DNA from: Roseibacillus sp.
Lineage (GTDB): Bacteria; Verrucomicrobiota; Verrucomicrobiia; Verrucomicrobiales; Akkermansiaceae
Length of the DNA: 44,027 bases
Assembly (NCBI GenBank): GCA_002686085.1
Contig: NZAC01000048.1
Coordinates: forward strand, 1 to 44,027
Reading direction: 5' to 3'
The notes under the pieces are model-generated. The model had not been told where the DNA came from. It did not search any database and saw only the letters and a program-made list of their open reading frames with translations. Position 1 is the stretch's first letter. Each line of letters opens with the position of its first letter. This document shows positions 25,218-33,960 of this stretch, piece by piece. The position numbers and the translations under genes were made by a program.

Positions 25218-26117
25218 ATGAACATTCACCATCTTGAACTCTTCTACTTCGTTGCCAAATATGAAGGTATTACGGCAGCAGTTCGGCGGATGCCCTATGG
25301 GATTCAGCAACCGGCAGTGAGTGGGCAGATTCTTCAGCTTGAAAAAGAGCTAGGAGTGAAGCTCTTCAACCGGAGGCCCTTCGCGCTGACGCCTGCCGGA
25401 GATGAATTGTATGATTTTGTCTATCCCTTCTTTTCTCAAGTTGGAGAGGTGGAAGCTCGTCTCAAAGGAGAAGAAGGTTCTCATCTGCGCATAGCGGCTT
25501 CCGGTTCTGCACTTCGTATTCACCTTCCTGACCTCCTCGCGGAAGTTCGAACGAAGCGCCCATCTGCCCGCTTTTCTCTACGTGAGGTGGAGCCGGGGGA
25601 GCTACAGGGGCTTCTTAAGAGTCAGCAGGTTGATCTTGCCATAAGCATTATCGGCGAACGGATCACCGAGGGCTTACAGACGGTGGAGCTATTGAAAATA
25701 CCTCTCGTGCTTCTGGTGCCGGAGCAATGGAAGGAGCGGGGGCTAAGTGACCTGCTGGCTAAAAATGAGGATACGGGGCGGAAGGCCCCACGGTATCCAC
25801 TCGTTGGTCTGCCCGCAGGGAACGTTCTTGGAAAAATCTTTCTCGATACCTTTGAGGAGAGAGGTGTCGACCTCGTTCCAGATATGGAGGTGGACTCCCT
25901 AGACCTTGTTGGAGATTACGTCTCGTGGGGCTTTGGCATGGGAATGGGAGTGGAGATCCCTGGTAAGGGGCCTCCGGATGGGCTGAGGGCAATCCCCTTG
26001 AAAGGATTTTCTCCGGTGGTTGTGGGGGCAATCCACCAGGAAAACCTGAAGCCTATCGCGAGCGATTTTCTGGAATTGGCTCGTGAGCGTGCTAAAAATT
26101 TAGCGAAGTCGAGTTGA
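25218..26117 (+). CDS. LysR-family transcriptional regulator
   Basis: A 299-aa protein from ATG 25218. The N-terminal winged helix-turn-helix is characteristic (LELFYFVAKYEGITAAVRRM, QPAVSGQILQLEKELGVKLFNRRPFALTPAGDELYDF). Residues about 90-290 form the substrate-binding-like effector domain (LRIAASGSALRIHLPDLL, VDLAISIIGERITEGLQ). The recognition helix, where most members read tQpavSrqI, here reads GIQQPAVSGQI. The purU ATG begins 3 nt after its stop, so regulator and purU are almost certainly co-transcribed. The effector is unknown; folate one-carbon or amino-acid metabolism is a guess from the partner gene. Confidence 0.93.
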   Translation: MNIHHLELFYFVAKYEGITAAVRRMPYGIQQPAVSGQILQLEKELGVKLFNRRPFALTPAGDELYDFVYPFFSQVGEVEARLKGEEGSHLRIAASGSALRIHLPDLLAEVRTKRPSARFSLREVEPGELQGLLKSQQVDLAISIIGERITEGLQTVELLKIPLVLLVPEQWKERGLSDLLAKNEDTGRKAPRYPLVGLPAGNVLGKIFLDTFEERGVDLVPDMEVDSLDLVGDYVSWGFGMGMGVEIPGKGPPDGLRAIPLKGFSPVVVGAIHQENLKPIASDFLELARERAKNLAKSS

Positions 26118-26120
26118 CCC

Positions 26121-26978
26121 ATGATCAGAGAAGGCCTGATTTTAAAAATTGACTGTCCTGATCGTGCTGGGTTGGTAGCTAAGATTGCAGGATATGTCTC
26201 CGAGCACGAAGCAAACCTCGTCGAGTTCAATCAGTTTACCGATGCGGTCAGAAGCAGATTCTTTGCCCGCCTGGAAATTGACACCTCCGGGCTGAAGGTC
26301 GAGACCGATGAATTTGTAAGAGGATTTGGGACATTGGGTCGTCTTCTCGAGGCTCAATGGCATTTTCGACGTCTTCCATATCGAATGAGAACTGCAGTGC
26401 TCGTCACGAAAACCGACCATTGTCTCAACGAGATTCTGTGGCGGGCACAGCTTGGCGAATTACCAGTAGAAATTACCTCCATTATCGGGAATAGAGATGA
26501 CTGCCGCCTCATCGCGGAGCAGGCAGGTATACCCTTTCATCATGTAGAGATCGGAGAGGACAAAGAGGAGGGGTTTCGATCCATCGATAGATTGTTAACG
26601 AAGCAGGCGGTGGAGCTCGTCGTGCTGGCCCGCTTCATGCAGGTTGTTCCGGGGTGGCTTTGCGCGGCCTACAAGGGACGCATGATCAACATCCATCATA
26701 GCTTTCTTCCGGCTTTTGTAGGAGCTAATCCCTATCGGAAGGCCTTCGAGAGAGGGGTAAAGCTGATTGGAGCAACATGCCATTATGTAACCGAGGATCT
26801 TGATGCTGGCCCCATTATTGATCAGGAGGTTGAGCGGGTTCAGCATTACCACTCAGTTCACGATCTTATCCGTCTCGGACGCGATTGTGAGCGCTCTGCC
26901 CTCGCAAAGGGCATTCGATATCATGTGCATGAGAGGATTATTCTCGATAACCACCGCGCGATCGTTTTCCCGGACTGA
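26121..26978 (+). CDS. purU: Formyltetrahydrofolate deformylase
   Basis: A 285-aa enzyme that hydrolyses 10-formyl-THF to formate and THF, balancing the one-carbon pool. The N-terminal ACT domain spans about 6-80 (LKIDCPDRAGLVAKIAGYV). The C-terminal formyltransferase-fold domain spans about 90-285. The catalytic triad of the PurN/PurU fold is visible: N190 and H192 in MINIHHSFLPAF, and D228 in VTEDLDAGPII. Length is normal for PurU. It begins 3 nt after the LysR gene, which is an unusual operon partner, and converges with manA 11 nt downstream. In E. coli, PurU is controlled by methionine and glycine; whether this applies here is unknown. Confidence 0.95.
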   Translation: MIREGLILKIDCPDRAGLVAKIAGYVSEHEANLVEFNQFTDAVRSRFFARLEIDTSGLKVETDEFVRGFGTLGRLLEAQWHFRRLPYRMRTAVLVTKTDHCLNEILWRAQLGELPVEITSIIGNRDDCRLIAEQAGIPFHHVEIGEDKEEGFRSIDRLLTKQAVELVVLARFMQVVPGWLCAAYKGRMINIHHSFLPAFVGANPYRKAFERGVKLIGATCHYVTEDLDAGPIIDQEVERVQHYHSVHDLIRLGRDCERSALAKGIRYHVHERIILDNHRAIVFPD

Positions 26979-26988
26979 TCCTGAGGGC

Positions 26989-27921
26989 CTAATGTGGGAG
27001 GGTCGTCTGCAGGAGAGAAGTGCTCTTTACTGCGTCAAGCGCCACCGGGCCTCTGGGCAGAAGGAGAAAGTCGCCAGTTGAATAGACGTTACCGCGCTTG
27101 TCCTGGATCTCACCATTGGTGACGGTGATTATCGAAAATCGATCAGGGTCAGGATTGCATATCGTAGTTCCTGGTGGGAGCTCGAGGAAGTCCACCTTGA
27201 AGTGCTGGCATGTTGCCAGATTCTGCCCCTCTGGCTGGTCCATTGAGGGTTCGTAATCCGTGAAGTCAATGCTCGCCAGGGATTCACGCACATGCAGATC
27301 TCGTGGTCTCCCATCCAGGCCCACTCTATTCCAGTCAAAGACACGGTAGGTTGTATCTGAGTTCTGCTGTATTTCGTAAATCAGCATTCCAGCCCCAATA
27401 GCATGCAGTCGCCCTGAGGGAATAAAAATGGATTGGCCGGCTCGCGGCTCCACGGAGTGGATCATGTTCTCCATAGATCCGCTACGGATCGCTTCCTCAA
27501 ACTGCCCGCGGGTAATTCCCTTTCGAAGGCCCACGTAGAGTTTGGATCCAGGTAAAGCCCGGGCGATATACCACATCTCTGTTTTTGGGGAGCCTCCTAG
27601 CAGGGGTGCGATCTGTGCCGGAGGGTGAACTTGAATGGAGAGATCGTCCTTTGAGTCCAGAATCTTCATGAGAAGAGGGAAGCGAGAGCTTTTCAGGTTA
27701 TCGCCAAAAAGCTCTTCCCTCCTGAAGTTCCACAGCTCATGGAGACTGCTTCCAGCCCATCTGCCAGAGCTGACAATAGACTGCTCCGATGGCCGATCGG
27801 ACACTTCCCACGACTCACCCCACGGCCCTGGCCCGGGTAATTGTCGGCCCAGCAGGGTTTCCAGAGTTCTTCCGCCCCAGACCCGGGGCATGTAGAGCGG
27901 CTGGAAGTGGATTGGCGACAC
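26989..27921 (-). CDS. manA: Mannose-6-phosphate isomerase, class I
   Basis: A cupin enzyme of about 310 aa that interconverts mannose-6-P and fructose-6-P. GTG 27921 (SPIHFQPLYMPRVWGGRTL) matches the usual N-terminus; TTG 27963 would add 14 residues, and neither has a clear Shine-Dalgarno sequence. Zinc ligands are visible in LSIQVHPP (Gln and His), KTEMWY (Glu) and IPSGRLHAIGAG (His). The catalytic-region arginine and the second cupin half (DRFSIITVTNGEIQD, GDFLLLPRGP) are present. The short form resembles the Bacillus-type class I enzyme, which lacks the helical insertion. It lies immediately downstream of the DUF2064 gene on the same strand, and both may supply activated sugars. Confidence 0.9.
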   Translation of the reverse strand: MSPIHFQPLYMPRVWGGRTLETLLGRQLPGPGPWGESWEVSDRPSEQSIVSSGRWAGSSLHELWNFRREELFGDNLKSSRFPLLMKILDSKDDLSIQVHPPAQIAPLLGGSPKTEMWYIARALPGSKLYVGLRKGITRGQFEEAIRSGSMENMIHSVEPRAGQSIFIPSGRLHAIGAGMLIYEIQQNSDTTYRVFDWNRVGLDGRPRDLHVRESLASIDFTDYEPSMDQPEGQNLATCQHFKVDFLELPPGTTICNPDPDRFSIITVTNGEIQDKRGNVYSTGDFLLLPRGPVALDAVKSTSLLQTTLPH

Positions 27922-28012
27922 GATCAGTGCCGGAGAATGGACGCGACCTGCTGGAAGAGTCAAGCAGTGAGAGACTATTAGGCGGCTCTACGGGGGCGGA
28001 CACGGAATGCCT

Positions 28013-28702
28013 TCAAGCAGATTCGAGAATATCTTCGATCGCACTCTTGAACTTACTTCCCATCAGGCCTGAGAGGGTAGATTGGTAATCAGCGCAGGTC
28101 TCGATAATACACAAGTTTGGGAGCTGGTAGAGGGAATAGGATTCACAGGAGGCTTGCCGCAGAATGCTCGTCTTGCCACTCGAACCCGTCCAAGTAACTT
28201 GGCGGCAGAGGGAGGGCAGGTATTCCCGCATAGCGAGAAGATAGCAGCCACCTCCATGACCTTCACCGGTAACGGCTTCATAGTTTTTGTTGAGCTGGGC
28301 GAAAGTTGCGTGGATCCAGCGACTTGAAATCTCTATGCAATTGGGGCCAATGAGGGCAACTTGTTGATACCCTTCGCAAAATGCATTCTCTGCGGCACGA
28401 GATATCCGGCTTCCAAGATCACCATCTGATTGAGGTTTAAAATCGATTGCCTCGATATCCAGATGGATGCCGGGGTGATCAATGATCTCTGAGAGCAGCC
28501 AAAAGCGGATAGCGTCATGCGCGTCTGCGGGGCGGTAGCAGAATCTCAGGTGACACCTTTCAAGGCCACTTAACTGTGTAAGAAGCAGCCGAATCGTGGC
28601 CCGGTAAACTACCTCGGCCTTGTTCGTGCCCAGAATATTGGCAGTCGAGGGGTCCAGCTGACTTGGTAAGGCTTCTTCCAGAAAAACGATGAGGAGGCGC
28701 AT
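28013..28702 (-). CDS. DUF2064 family glycosyltransferase-like protein
   Basis: A 229-aa protein from ATG 28702. The GT-A-like DUF2064 fold is suggested by RLLIVFLEEALPSQ at the N-terminus, LRFCYRPADAHDA, GDLGSRISRAAENAFCEGYQQVALIGPNCIEIS and GHGGGCYLLAMREYLPSLCRQVTW. The central GPNCIEIS corresponds to the family's GTDCPxL, the likely sugar-nucleotide metal site, with the Asp replaced by Asn here. That substitution may weaken catalysis. The partner manA lies 91 nt downstream. The donor sugar is unknown. Confidence 0.75.
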   Translation of the reverse strand: MRLLIVFLEEALPSQLDPSTANILGTNKAEVVYRATIRLLLTQLSGLERCHLRFCYRPADAHDAIRFWLLSEIIDHPGIHLDIEAIDFKPQSDGDLGSRISRAAENAFCEGYQQVALIGPNCIEISSRWIHATFAQLNKNYEAVTGEGHGGGCYLLAMREYLPSLCRQVTWTGSSGKTSILRQASCESYSLYQLPNLCIIETCADYQSTLSGLMGSKFKSAIEDILESA

Positions 28703-28803
28703 GAGGCAGAGGCGAGGAAGGATACGGGAAGATCTCCTCGAAAACTTAAATTTTGTTGATAATCAAAAAAAGCGGTATTCGATCTTGTTTGACCCTTGAT
28801 TTT

Positions 28804-28809
28804 AGGGGA
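28804..28809 (+). promoter_or_regulatory. Shine-Dalgarno selecting the ftsK start
   Basis: AGGGGA is 4 nt from ATG 28814, favouring it over the earlier TTG at 28796 and the later ATG at 28853. Confidence 0.5.
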
Positions 28810-28813
28810 TTCT

Positions 28814-31399
28814 ATGGCGCGCAGAGCTCAAGAAAACTCTGTAGGAACGTCTATGGCGAGGAATAAGTCAAAGCGCAAGGGTAGCAACGAGACTCGTTGG
28901 TCCCGTGAAGCGATGGGTGTCCTGCTGGCTGGCATTGGGATCCTTTTGCTCTTGTCGCTTGTTTCCTACACGCCGGGAGATTTGCCGATCAAGATTCCCT
29001 TCACCGATTGGGCTCTCCTCAGCGGGTTTGCCCTTGATCTAGAGGCCAACAATCCGCGTGAAAACTGGATTGGACCGATTGGAACACTGCTTGGGTTTAT
29101 TCAAATTCAAATCTTTGGTGTCGCGGCCTTTCTTCTTCCACTCGGAATGCTGTGGTTAGGCGTCGGGCGGCTTTTCATGGGTGCGGCCTACAGTCTACGG
29201 ACTACAATCGGGTTTTGCGTTTGCCTTGTGAGTGGAGCCAGTCTTGTGGCGGTGCAGGAGAGCTTTTTCCCCAGCTGGAAAGAAGCTTATCTGATTGCGG
29301 GGCCTGGGGGGGTGGTGGGTGAGGGCCTCGGCGTTGTTGTTCTCAAGGGAATGCTCAGTAGTGCGGGGTCGATTATTCTTCTCGGTATTGTGTATTGGCT
29401 GAGCTTTTTCACTCTGTTGGGGGTTCATCCAGTCAAATTTGTCAAAGCCTTGGTTCTCTGGAGCATCGAAAAATTCCAGCAGGCCCGGGAAGCTTGGGGC
29501 AGGAGAGTGGCTCAGAGGGAGCATGGGACAAAACGAAAGGCGGCTGGGAAGAAATCTTCTCCGTCGAAAGGAAAATCGAGAAAGAGCAAACGCCAGAAAA
29601 CGGATGAAGAAGAGGCTGGAGAGCGAGAGCTTGTTGAGGAGCTTGTCAGCTACGAGCAAGATGAAAAGGGGCAATCGCATCTTCCCTTGCAGGAAATCCC
29701 GGAGCCGCAAATCATCGACGCGACCCAGAGAATCACACCGACAATGGCGGCTGGCTCCAAGCCTTTTGAGCGAAAGAGCTCTCCGCAGCATGCGGCTCTT
29801 AGTACGGAGGGCTTCGAGGATTATGAGCTTCCGGGGTTTGATTTGCTCGAATACGGGGAGGAGGAGGCTCCTTCGGAAGATAATACGGATGCTCTTATTG
29901 CCCAGCAGACAAAAATCGTGGAAACCCTCAAGGCCTTTGGCGTTGATGTGACCGCTGGTGATATTACCAGAGGTCCCACAATTACCCGGTATGAAGTGTA
30001 TCCGAGTATCGGCTTGCGGGTCAGCCGGATTGCACAGTTAGAGCCCGACCTTGCCCGGGCCACTAAGGCGGAACGGATCAACATTCTCGCTCCGATCCCG
30101 GGAAAGGATACCGTAGGTATTGAGATTGCGAATGATTCCCGGATGCCTGTAGCCCTTCGGGAACTACTGCAGGATGACGAGTTTCGCAGTTCCAAGCGGA
30201 AAATTCCCCTCGCGCTGGGCAAGGACGTCTATGGGAAAGCCGTAATCGGCGATCTCGCGGCTATGCCTCACCTGCTGGTTGCGGGTGCTACAGGGTCCGG
30301 TAAGTCAGTCTGTATCAATTCGATTATCTCGAGCATCCTTTTCAAGTTTGGCCCAGATGAACTTCGCTTTATCATGATCGATCCCAAGGTGGTGGAGATG
30401 CAGGTCTATTCCGATCTGCCTCATCTTGTTGTCCCTGTTGTGACAGACCCAAGAAAAGTAGTTGGAGCGCTTAAATGGTGCGTCAACGAAATGGAGCGGC
30501 GCTACAAGGTGTTTGCCAAGGAGGGAGTCCGAAATTTTGACTCCTTTAACAGCCGGGCAAGAGATAAGGGTGTTCCGGTGATGGCCGAGGAGGAGGAACT
30601 TGAGGAGGAGGATGAAGTGATCGATGAGGAGCATGTTGAGTCGATCGCCGCTGCTCTTGAGGACGGCGAGCTAGGGCCGATAGATGGTGAATGGAAAGAA
30701 GAGGAAGAGGAAGAGACTCCTGACAGGTTCCCCTATATCGTGATAATTATTGATGAGCTTGCAGATCTCATGCAGACGGCTCCCGCGGATGTAGAAATGT
30801 GTATCGCCCGGATCGCGCAGAAAGCGAGAGCGGCAGGAATTCATTTAATCGTGGCAACGCAGACGCCTCGAGCGGATGTAGTGACTGGGATTATTAAGGC
30901 AAATATACCAAGTCGTATCGCGTTTCAGGTTTCCTCCGCCTTGGATAGCCGGGTCATTCTTGATGGAAAGGGAGCAGAGAAGCTGGTGGGGAAAGGTGAC
31001 ATGTTGTTTTTGCCGCCGGGATCAGCAAAGCTCGATCGAGCTCAGGGAGCATGGATTTCGGACGAGGAAGTTGAATCCCTCGTGGAATTTTGTTCAGTGC
31101 AAAGTGAGCAGCGTTTCGAGGAGAGCGTGCAGGCCAGCATTGACGGGGGCGGAGCTGGTGATGATGGCGATGAGGATGAGGTCTCAAATGCAGACGAAGA
31201 AATTCTTCAAAAGTGTATCGAAGTCATAGTGCAGGAGCAGAAAGCCAGCACGTCGTTGCTTCAGAGACGGCTCAGGCTCGGCTACACCCGTGCTGCGAGG
31301 ATGGTTGATATTCTTGAGCAGCGTGGCGTCATAGGCCCTGCTGATGGCTCTCGAGCACGTGAAGTGTTCCTCAAGGGGGAGCCTGCTGTGGTGGACTAG
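28814..31399 (+). CDS. ftsK: DNA translocase FtsK/SpoIIIE
   Basis: An 861-aa septum-located DNA pump that clears chromosome DNA at division. The N-terminal membrane part has several hydrophobic spans within residues about 35-210 (MGVLLAGIGILLLLSLVSY and others). A Lys-rich and acidic linker spans about 225-350. The alpha/beta motor domain holds Walker A GATGSGKS at 491-498 and Walker B IIIDE with D647-E648. The C-terminal gamma winged helix (STSLLQRRLRLGYTRAARMVDILEQRG) is intact. Between FNSRARDKGV and Walker B lies a strongly acidic insert, about 590-638 (AEEEELEEEDEVIDEEHVES and on), longer and more acidic than the usual loop. It converges with tmk. Confidence 0.96.
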   Translation: MARRAQENSVGTSMARNKSKRKGSNETRWSREAMGVLLAGIGILLLLSLVSYTPGDLPIKIPFTDWALLSGFALDLEANNPRENWIGPIGTLLGFIQIQIFGVAAFLLPLGMLWLGVGRLFMGAAYSLRTTIGFCVCLVSGASLVAVQESFFPSWKEAYLIAGPGGVVGEGLGVVVLKGMLSSAGSIILLGIVYWLSFFTLLGVHPVKFVKALVLWSIEKFQQAREAWGRRVAQREHGTKRKAAGKKSSPSKGKSRKSKRQKTDEEEAGERELVEELVSYEQDEKGQSHLPLQEIPEPQIIDATQRITPTMAAGSKPFERKSSPQHAALSTEGFEDYELPGFDLLEYGEEEAPSEDNTDALIAQQTKIVETLKAFGVDVTAGDITRGPTITRYEVYPSIGLRVSRIAQLEPDLARATKAERINILAPIPGKDTVGIEIANDSRMPVALRELLQDDEFRSSKRKIPLALGKDVYGKAVIGDLAAMPHLLVAGATGSGKSVCINSIISSILFKFGPDELRFIMIDPKVVEMQVYSDLPHLVVPVVTDPRKVVGALKWCVNEMERRYKVFAKEGVRNFDSFNSRARDKGVPVMAEEEELEEEDEVIDEEHVESIAAALEDGELGPIDGEWKEEEEEETPDRFPYIVIIIDELADLMQTAPADVEMCIARIAQKARAAGIHLIVATQTPRADVVTGIIKANIPSRIAFQVSSALDSRVILDGKGAEKLVGKGDMLFLPPGSAKLDRAQGAWISDEEVESLVEFCSVQSEQRFEESVQASIDGGGAGDDGDEDEVSNADEEILQKCIEVIVQEQKASTSLLQRRLRLGYTRAARMVDILEQRGVIGPADGSRAREVFLKGEPAVVD

Positions 31400-31405
31400 G
31401 GCCAA

Positions 31406-32038
31406 TCATTGAGCCTTTCTTGCCCGTAAAGAGGCGAGGGCCGGTCGGACCGTGCTTATGATAGCCTTCTGGGCCTGCTCGACAGACTGATCTGCATCGA
31501 TGATGTGGACGAAGTCATCTTTTACGGAGTGAAATATCTCCCGGCAGAGTTGGAGAGATTCTCTTCGCTCAAATTGATTTCCCCGCCCATCGCGGACCCC
31601 AATTCGGGCCATTGCAGTATCCAGTGATAGTTCAAGAAGGAGAAGGAGGTCAGGGCGTGGCGCGAACTCCTCATTGGTCCGGCGGATTTCCTGAGGATCG
31701 AAGCCTCGAATTCCCTGATAGGCCATGGTCGAGAAGTAGTAGCGATCAAGAACGACGATGTCTCCAGCCTTGAGAGCGGGTAAAATGAGGCGTTCAACAT
31801 GTTCCCGGCGGTCTTTGTGGAACAGGTCCAATTCTTCCTCCGCAGACAGGCGGCCGGTAGTGGCCGACTCCCGAAGCTTACGGCCATAGATGCCGTCCGT
31901 AGGCTCGCGGGAGTGGGTGACATTAAAGCCCTGTTCCCGCAACGCTTCGGCGAGGAGGCGCGTCTGAGTGGATTTGCCGGTGCCATCAATCCCTTCGAGG
32001 ACGATGAGTAAGCCAGGGTAATTTGCTGGGAGGTTCAG
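31406..32038 (-). CDS. tmk: Thymidylate kinase (start codon unclear)
   Basis: The minus-strand frame encodes a clear Tmk: LIVLEGIDGTGKSTQTRLL (P-loop), SREPTDG, LDRYYFSTMAYQG, PDLLLLLELSLDTAMARI, GRGNQFERRESL and a final helix. It phosphorylates dTMP to dTDP. With CTG 32038 as start, the protein has 210 aa, normal for the family. In this frame there is no ATG, GTG or TTG between the P-loop and the neighbouring tRNA gene. The first standard start codon (TTG 31942) lies after the P-loop and would remove it. So the true start is either non-canonical (CTG 32038) or hidden by a sequence error. It converges with ftsK. Confidence 0.88.
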   Translation of the reverse strand: MNLPANYPGLLIVLEGIDGTGKSTQTRLLAEALREQGFNVTHSREPTDGIYGRKLRESATTGRLSAEEELDLFHKDRREHVERLILPALKAGDIVVLDRYYFSTMAYQGIRGFDPQEIRRTNEEFAPRPDLLLLLELSLDTAMARIGVRDGRGNQFERRESLQLCREIFHSVKDDFVHIIDADQSVEQAQKAIISTVRPALASLRARKAQ

Positions 32039-32110
32039 GGGAGTCGAAGGTTGGGTGAAATCCTCTCTGGTATATCGCGGGTATGCTATGGGCTCCAGAG
32101 TTGCAGAATG

Positions 32111-32184
<74 letters not shown>

Positions 32185-32193
32185 GTGGCCGTG

Positions 32194-32221
32194 AGTTTAC
32201 GCGATCAGCCGTGCTTGGCAA
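32194..32221 (-). promoter_or_regulatory. Candidate promoter for the tRNA-Arg gene
   Basis: On the minus strand TTGCCA (-35) and TAAACT (-10) are separated by 16 nt, with the -10 box 9 nt before the mature tRNA 5' end. The spacing is plausible and the leader would be very short. Confidence 0.4.
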
Positions 32222-32307
32222 GGCAGCCCGAGGGGGAAGGGAAAAGATTTCTGAGGTGGAGTGCTGCCTCGAGGTGGATAGCTGTCTCTTTGGCGAGGTC
32301 CAGGAAA

Positions 32308-32790
32308 TCACACGCCTTCTCCTGTCTTATCTGCCGCTGCGATCGCCTCCAAGTCGCCCTCCTCGCAGCAGCGTACAAACCCCTCAGTGTAGCGTTTCAG
32401 CTTTTCCCAGCTTTCGCGGATGCTATCTGCCTCACTCGGGGTGATAGAGTGGTCGAGAGCGGATTCGGAAATACGGCGCAGCAGTTTTGAGAACTGGTCG
32501 ATGATTTCGCTGGTGGCAGGTAAAACCTCATAGCCTTCCGCAGAATTTTGTGTGGGGTTTTTGACAAAATAGCCTCCGCATTGCTGGCAAAGCCATTCTA
32601 CGATATGATTCTCTCCTGTGAGTCGAATAATTTCGAGGATTCGATCAAGTGGGTTTCGGCTCCCGCTTCCGTTGTCCGATTGTTCCTGAGCCCATTTATA
32701 AACCAAAGAGAGCGAGACTCCGAGTTCTCCAGCGATCGCCTTAGGGCTCGTCTTCTCGAAAGATTGCTTAAAGACCTCGTGCGAATCCAT
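32308..32790 (-). CDS. CII-like (CP76) helix-turn-helix regulatory protein
   Basis: A 160-aa protein from ATG 32790, with GGGA just upstream. The N-terminus (FEKTSPKAIAGELGVSLSLVYKWAQEQSDNGSGSRNPLDR) contains a helix-turn-helix typical of the CII-like family, followed by the family hallmark LEIIRLTGENHIVEWLCQQCGGYFVKNP. The C-terminal half (about 90-140) is alpha-helical (EIIDQFSKLLRRISESALDH). In Verrucomicrobia and Planctomycetes such genes are common in the chromosome and are not a sign of a prophage by themselves. The target genes are unknown. It lies between tRNA-Arg and dusB on the same strand. Confidence 0.8.
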   Translation of the reverse strand: MDSHEVFKQSFEKTSPKAIAGELGVSLSLVYKWAQEQSDNGSGSRNPLDRILEIIRLTGENHIVEWLCQQCGGYFVKNPTQNSAEGYEVLPATSEIIDQFSKLLRRISESALDHSITPSEADSIRESWEKLKRYTEGFVRCCEEGDLEAIAAADKTGEGV

Positions 32791-32862
32791 AATCCCATGC
32801 TACCCAAATCTTGTGGCGAATAGCAAGAAAACGGGTGAGGCACGAACGGCGCAGTCTGACCG

Positions 32863-33882
32863 TCACGCGCTCGAGGGGATGGCCTGCTCGTCTGGATTCT
32901 CCTCGAGATGAATAAGATGTTCGTCTGCTAGCTCCTCTATCTCGAGCAGGGAGGCCACGGTGGAAAGGCGCCGGCGAAGGGGCTTCGCCCCGGGGAAGCC
33001 TTTGCAGTAGGCCATCAGGCGGGAGCGCATTGCCATCATAGATTGGTTTTCATTACCGTATCGATTGCTTTCGATTGCGAGACGGCAGTGCTGGGTGATA
33101 AGTTGCCAGCGCTCGTTGAGAGGAACGGGGGAGGGAGTCTTTCCGGTCTCCAGATAGTTCTTCGCCTGTCGAAAGATCCACGGGTTTTGCATGGCGGCAC
33201 GTCCAATCATCACCCCTGAGACGCCGGTTGTTTCTCGTCTTTTTTGAATATCCTCACCTGAGCCCAAGTCTCCATTCCCGATCACGGGTACTGAGACATG
33301 ATGAGAGCACTCGTTGATGACTTCCCAGTTGGCCTCTCCCCGGTATCCCTGAGAGCGGGTTCGTCCATGAATTGAGATCGCTTGCATGCCTGAATCCTCA
33401 AGGACAGAGCAGACTTCTGGTGCGTTAATCGAATTCTCGTCCCACCCAATACGAATCTTTGCAGTGACAGGAACTTGGTTTCCGACTGCCTCGGCGACTC
33501 CATGGGCGACTGAGGCGAGGACAGGGCAATCCCTCAGAAGAGAGGATCCTCCATTCTTGGAGACAACCTTGTTTACCGGACAACCGAAATTGATATCGAT
33601 AAAATCAGGCTGCTGCCAATCGATGATTTTCCGGGCGGCTTCTCCCATCCTCTTGCCGTCTGCACCGAAAAGCTGAACGCCTACTGGCCGCTGTTGATCG
33701 GTAAATTCGGTATACTTCCGGGTGCGGGCATCCTGTTGGATGATGCCCTCGCTTGAGACGAACTCAGTGACCATTACGTCGGCACCTAGCTCTTTGCAGA
33801 TACTTCGGAAGACCACGTCCGTCACTCCCGCCATCGGCGCGAGGTAGAGAGGAAAAGCGCCGCTCTGGAACCAAGGAAGCAC
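32863..33882 (-). CDS. dusB: tRNA-dihydrouridine synthase
   Basis: A 339-aa flavoprotein that reduces uridine to dihydrouridine in tRNA. It starts at GTG 33882. The motifs are standard: YLAPMAGVTD at the N-terminus, VGVQLFG, DINFGCPVNKVVSKNGGSSLL with the catalytic C101, VTAKIRIGWD, AISIHGRTRSQGYRG, VPVIGNGDLGS and GVMIGRAAMQNPW. The helical C-terminal domain is present. The DusB subfamily call comes from overall similarity. It probably shares a transcript with neither side; 80 nt separates it from the TIM-barrel gene upstream. Confidence 0.95.
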   Translation of the reverse strand: MLPWFQSGAFPLYLAPMAGVTDVVFRSICKELGADVMVTEFVSSEGIIQQDARTRKYTEFTDQQRPVGVQLFGADGKRMGEAARKIIDWQQPDFIDINFGCPVNKVVSKNGGSSLLRDCPVLASVAHGVAEAVGNQVPVTAKIRIGWDENSINAPEVCSVLEDSGMQAISIHGRTRSQGYRGEANWEVINECSHHVSVPVIGNGDLGSGEDIQKRRETTGVSGVMIGRAAMQNPWIFRQAKNYLETGKTPSPVPLNERWQLITQHCRLAIESNRYGNENQSMMAMRSRLMAYCKGFPGAKPLRRRLSTVASLLEIEELADEHLIHLEENPDEQAIPSSA

Positions 33883-33960
33883 AGGGGGAGTTTACGCCGT
33901 TTCCGGACGCGCTGAAACGAATGGTTTAAGAGTAACTGCGAAAGAGCGGAAAGCTTGAAA

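Noticed and set aside
31522-31989. A 155-codon minus frame beginning near the tmk start
   Set aside because: It is the wrong frame of tmk; the P-loop and conserved motifs are read in the other frame.
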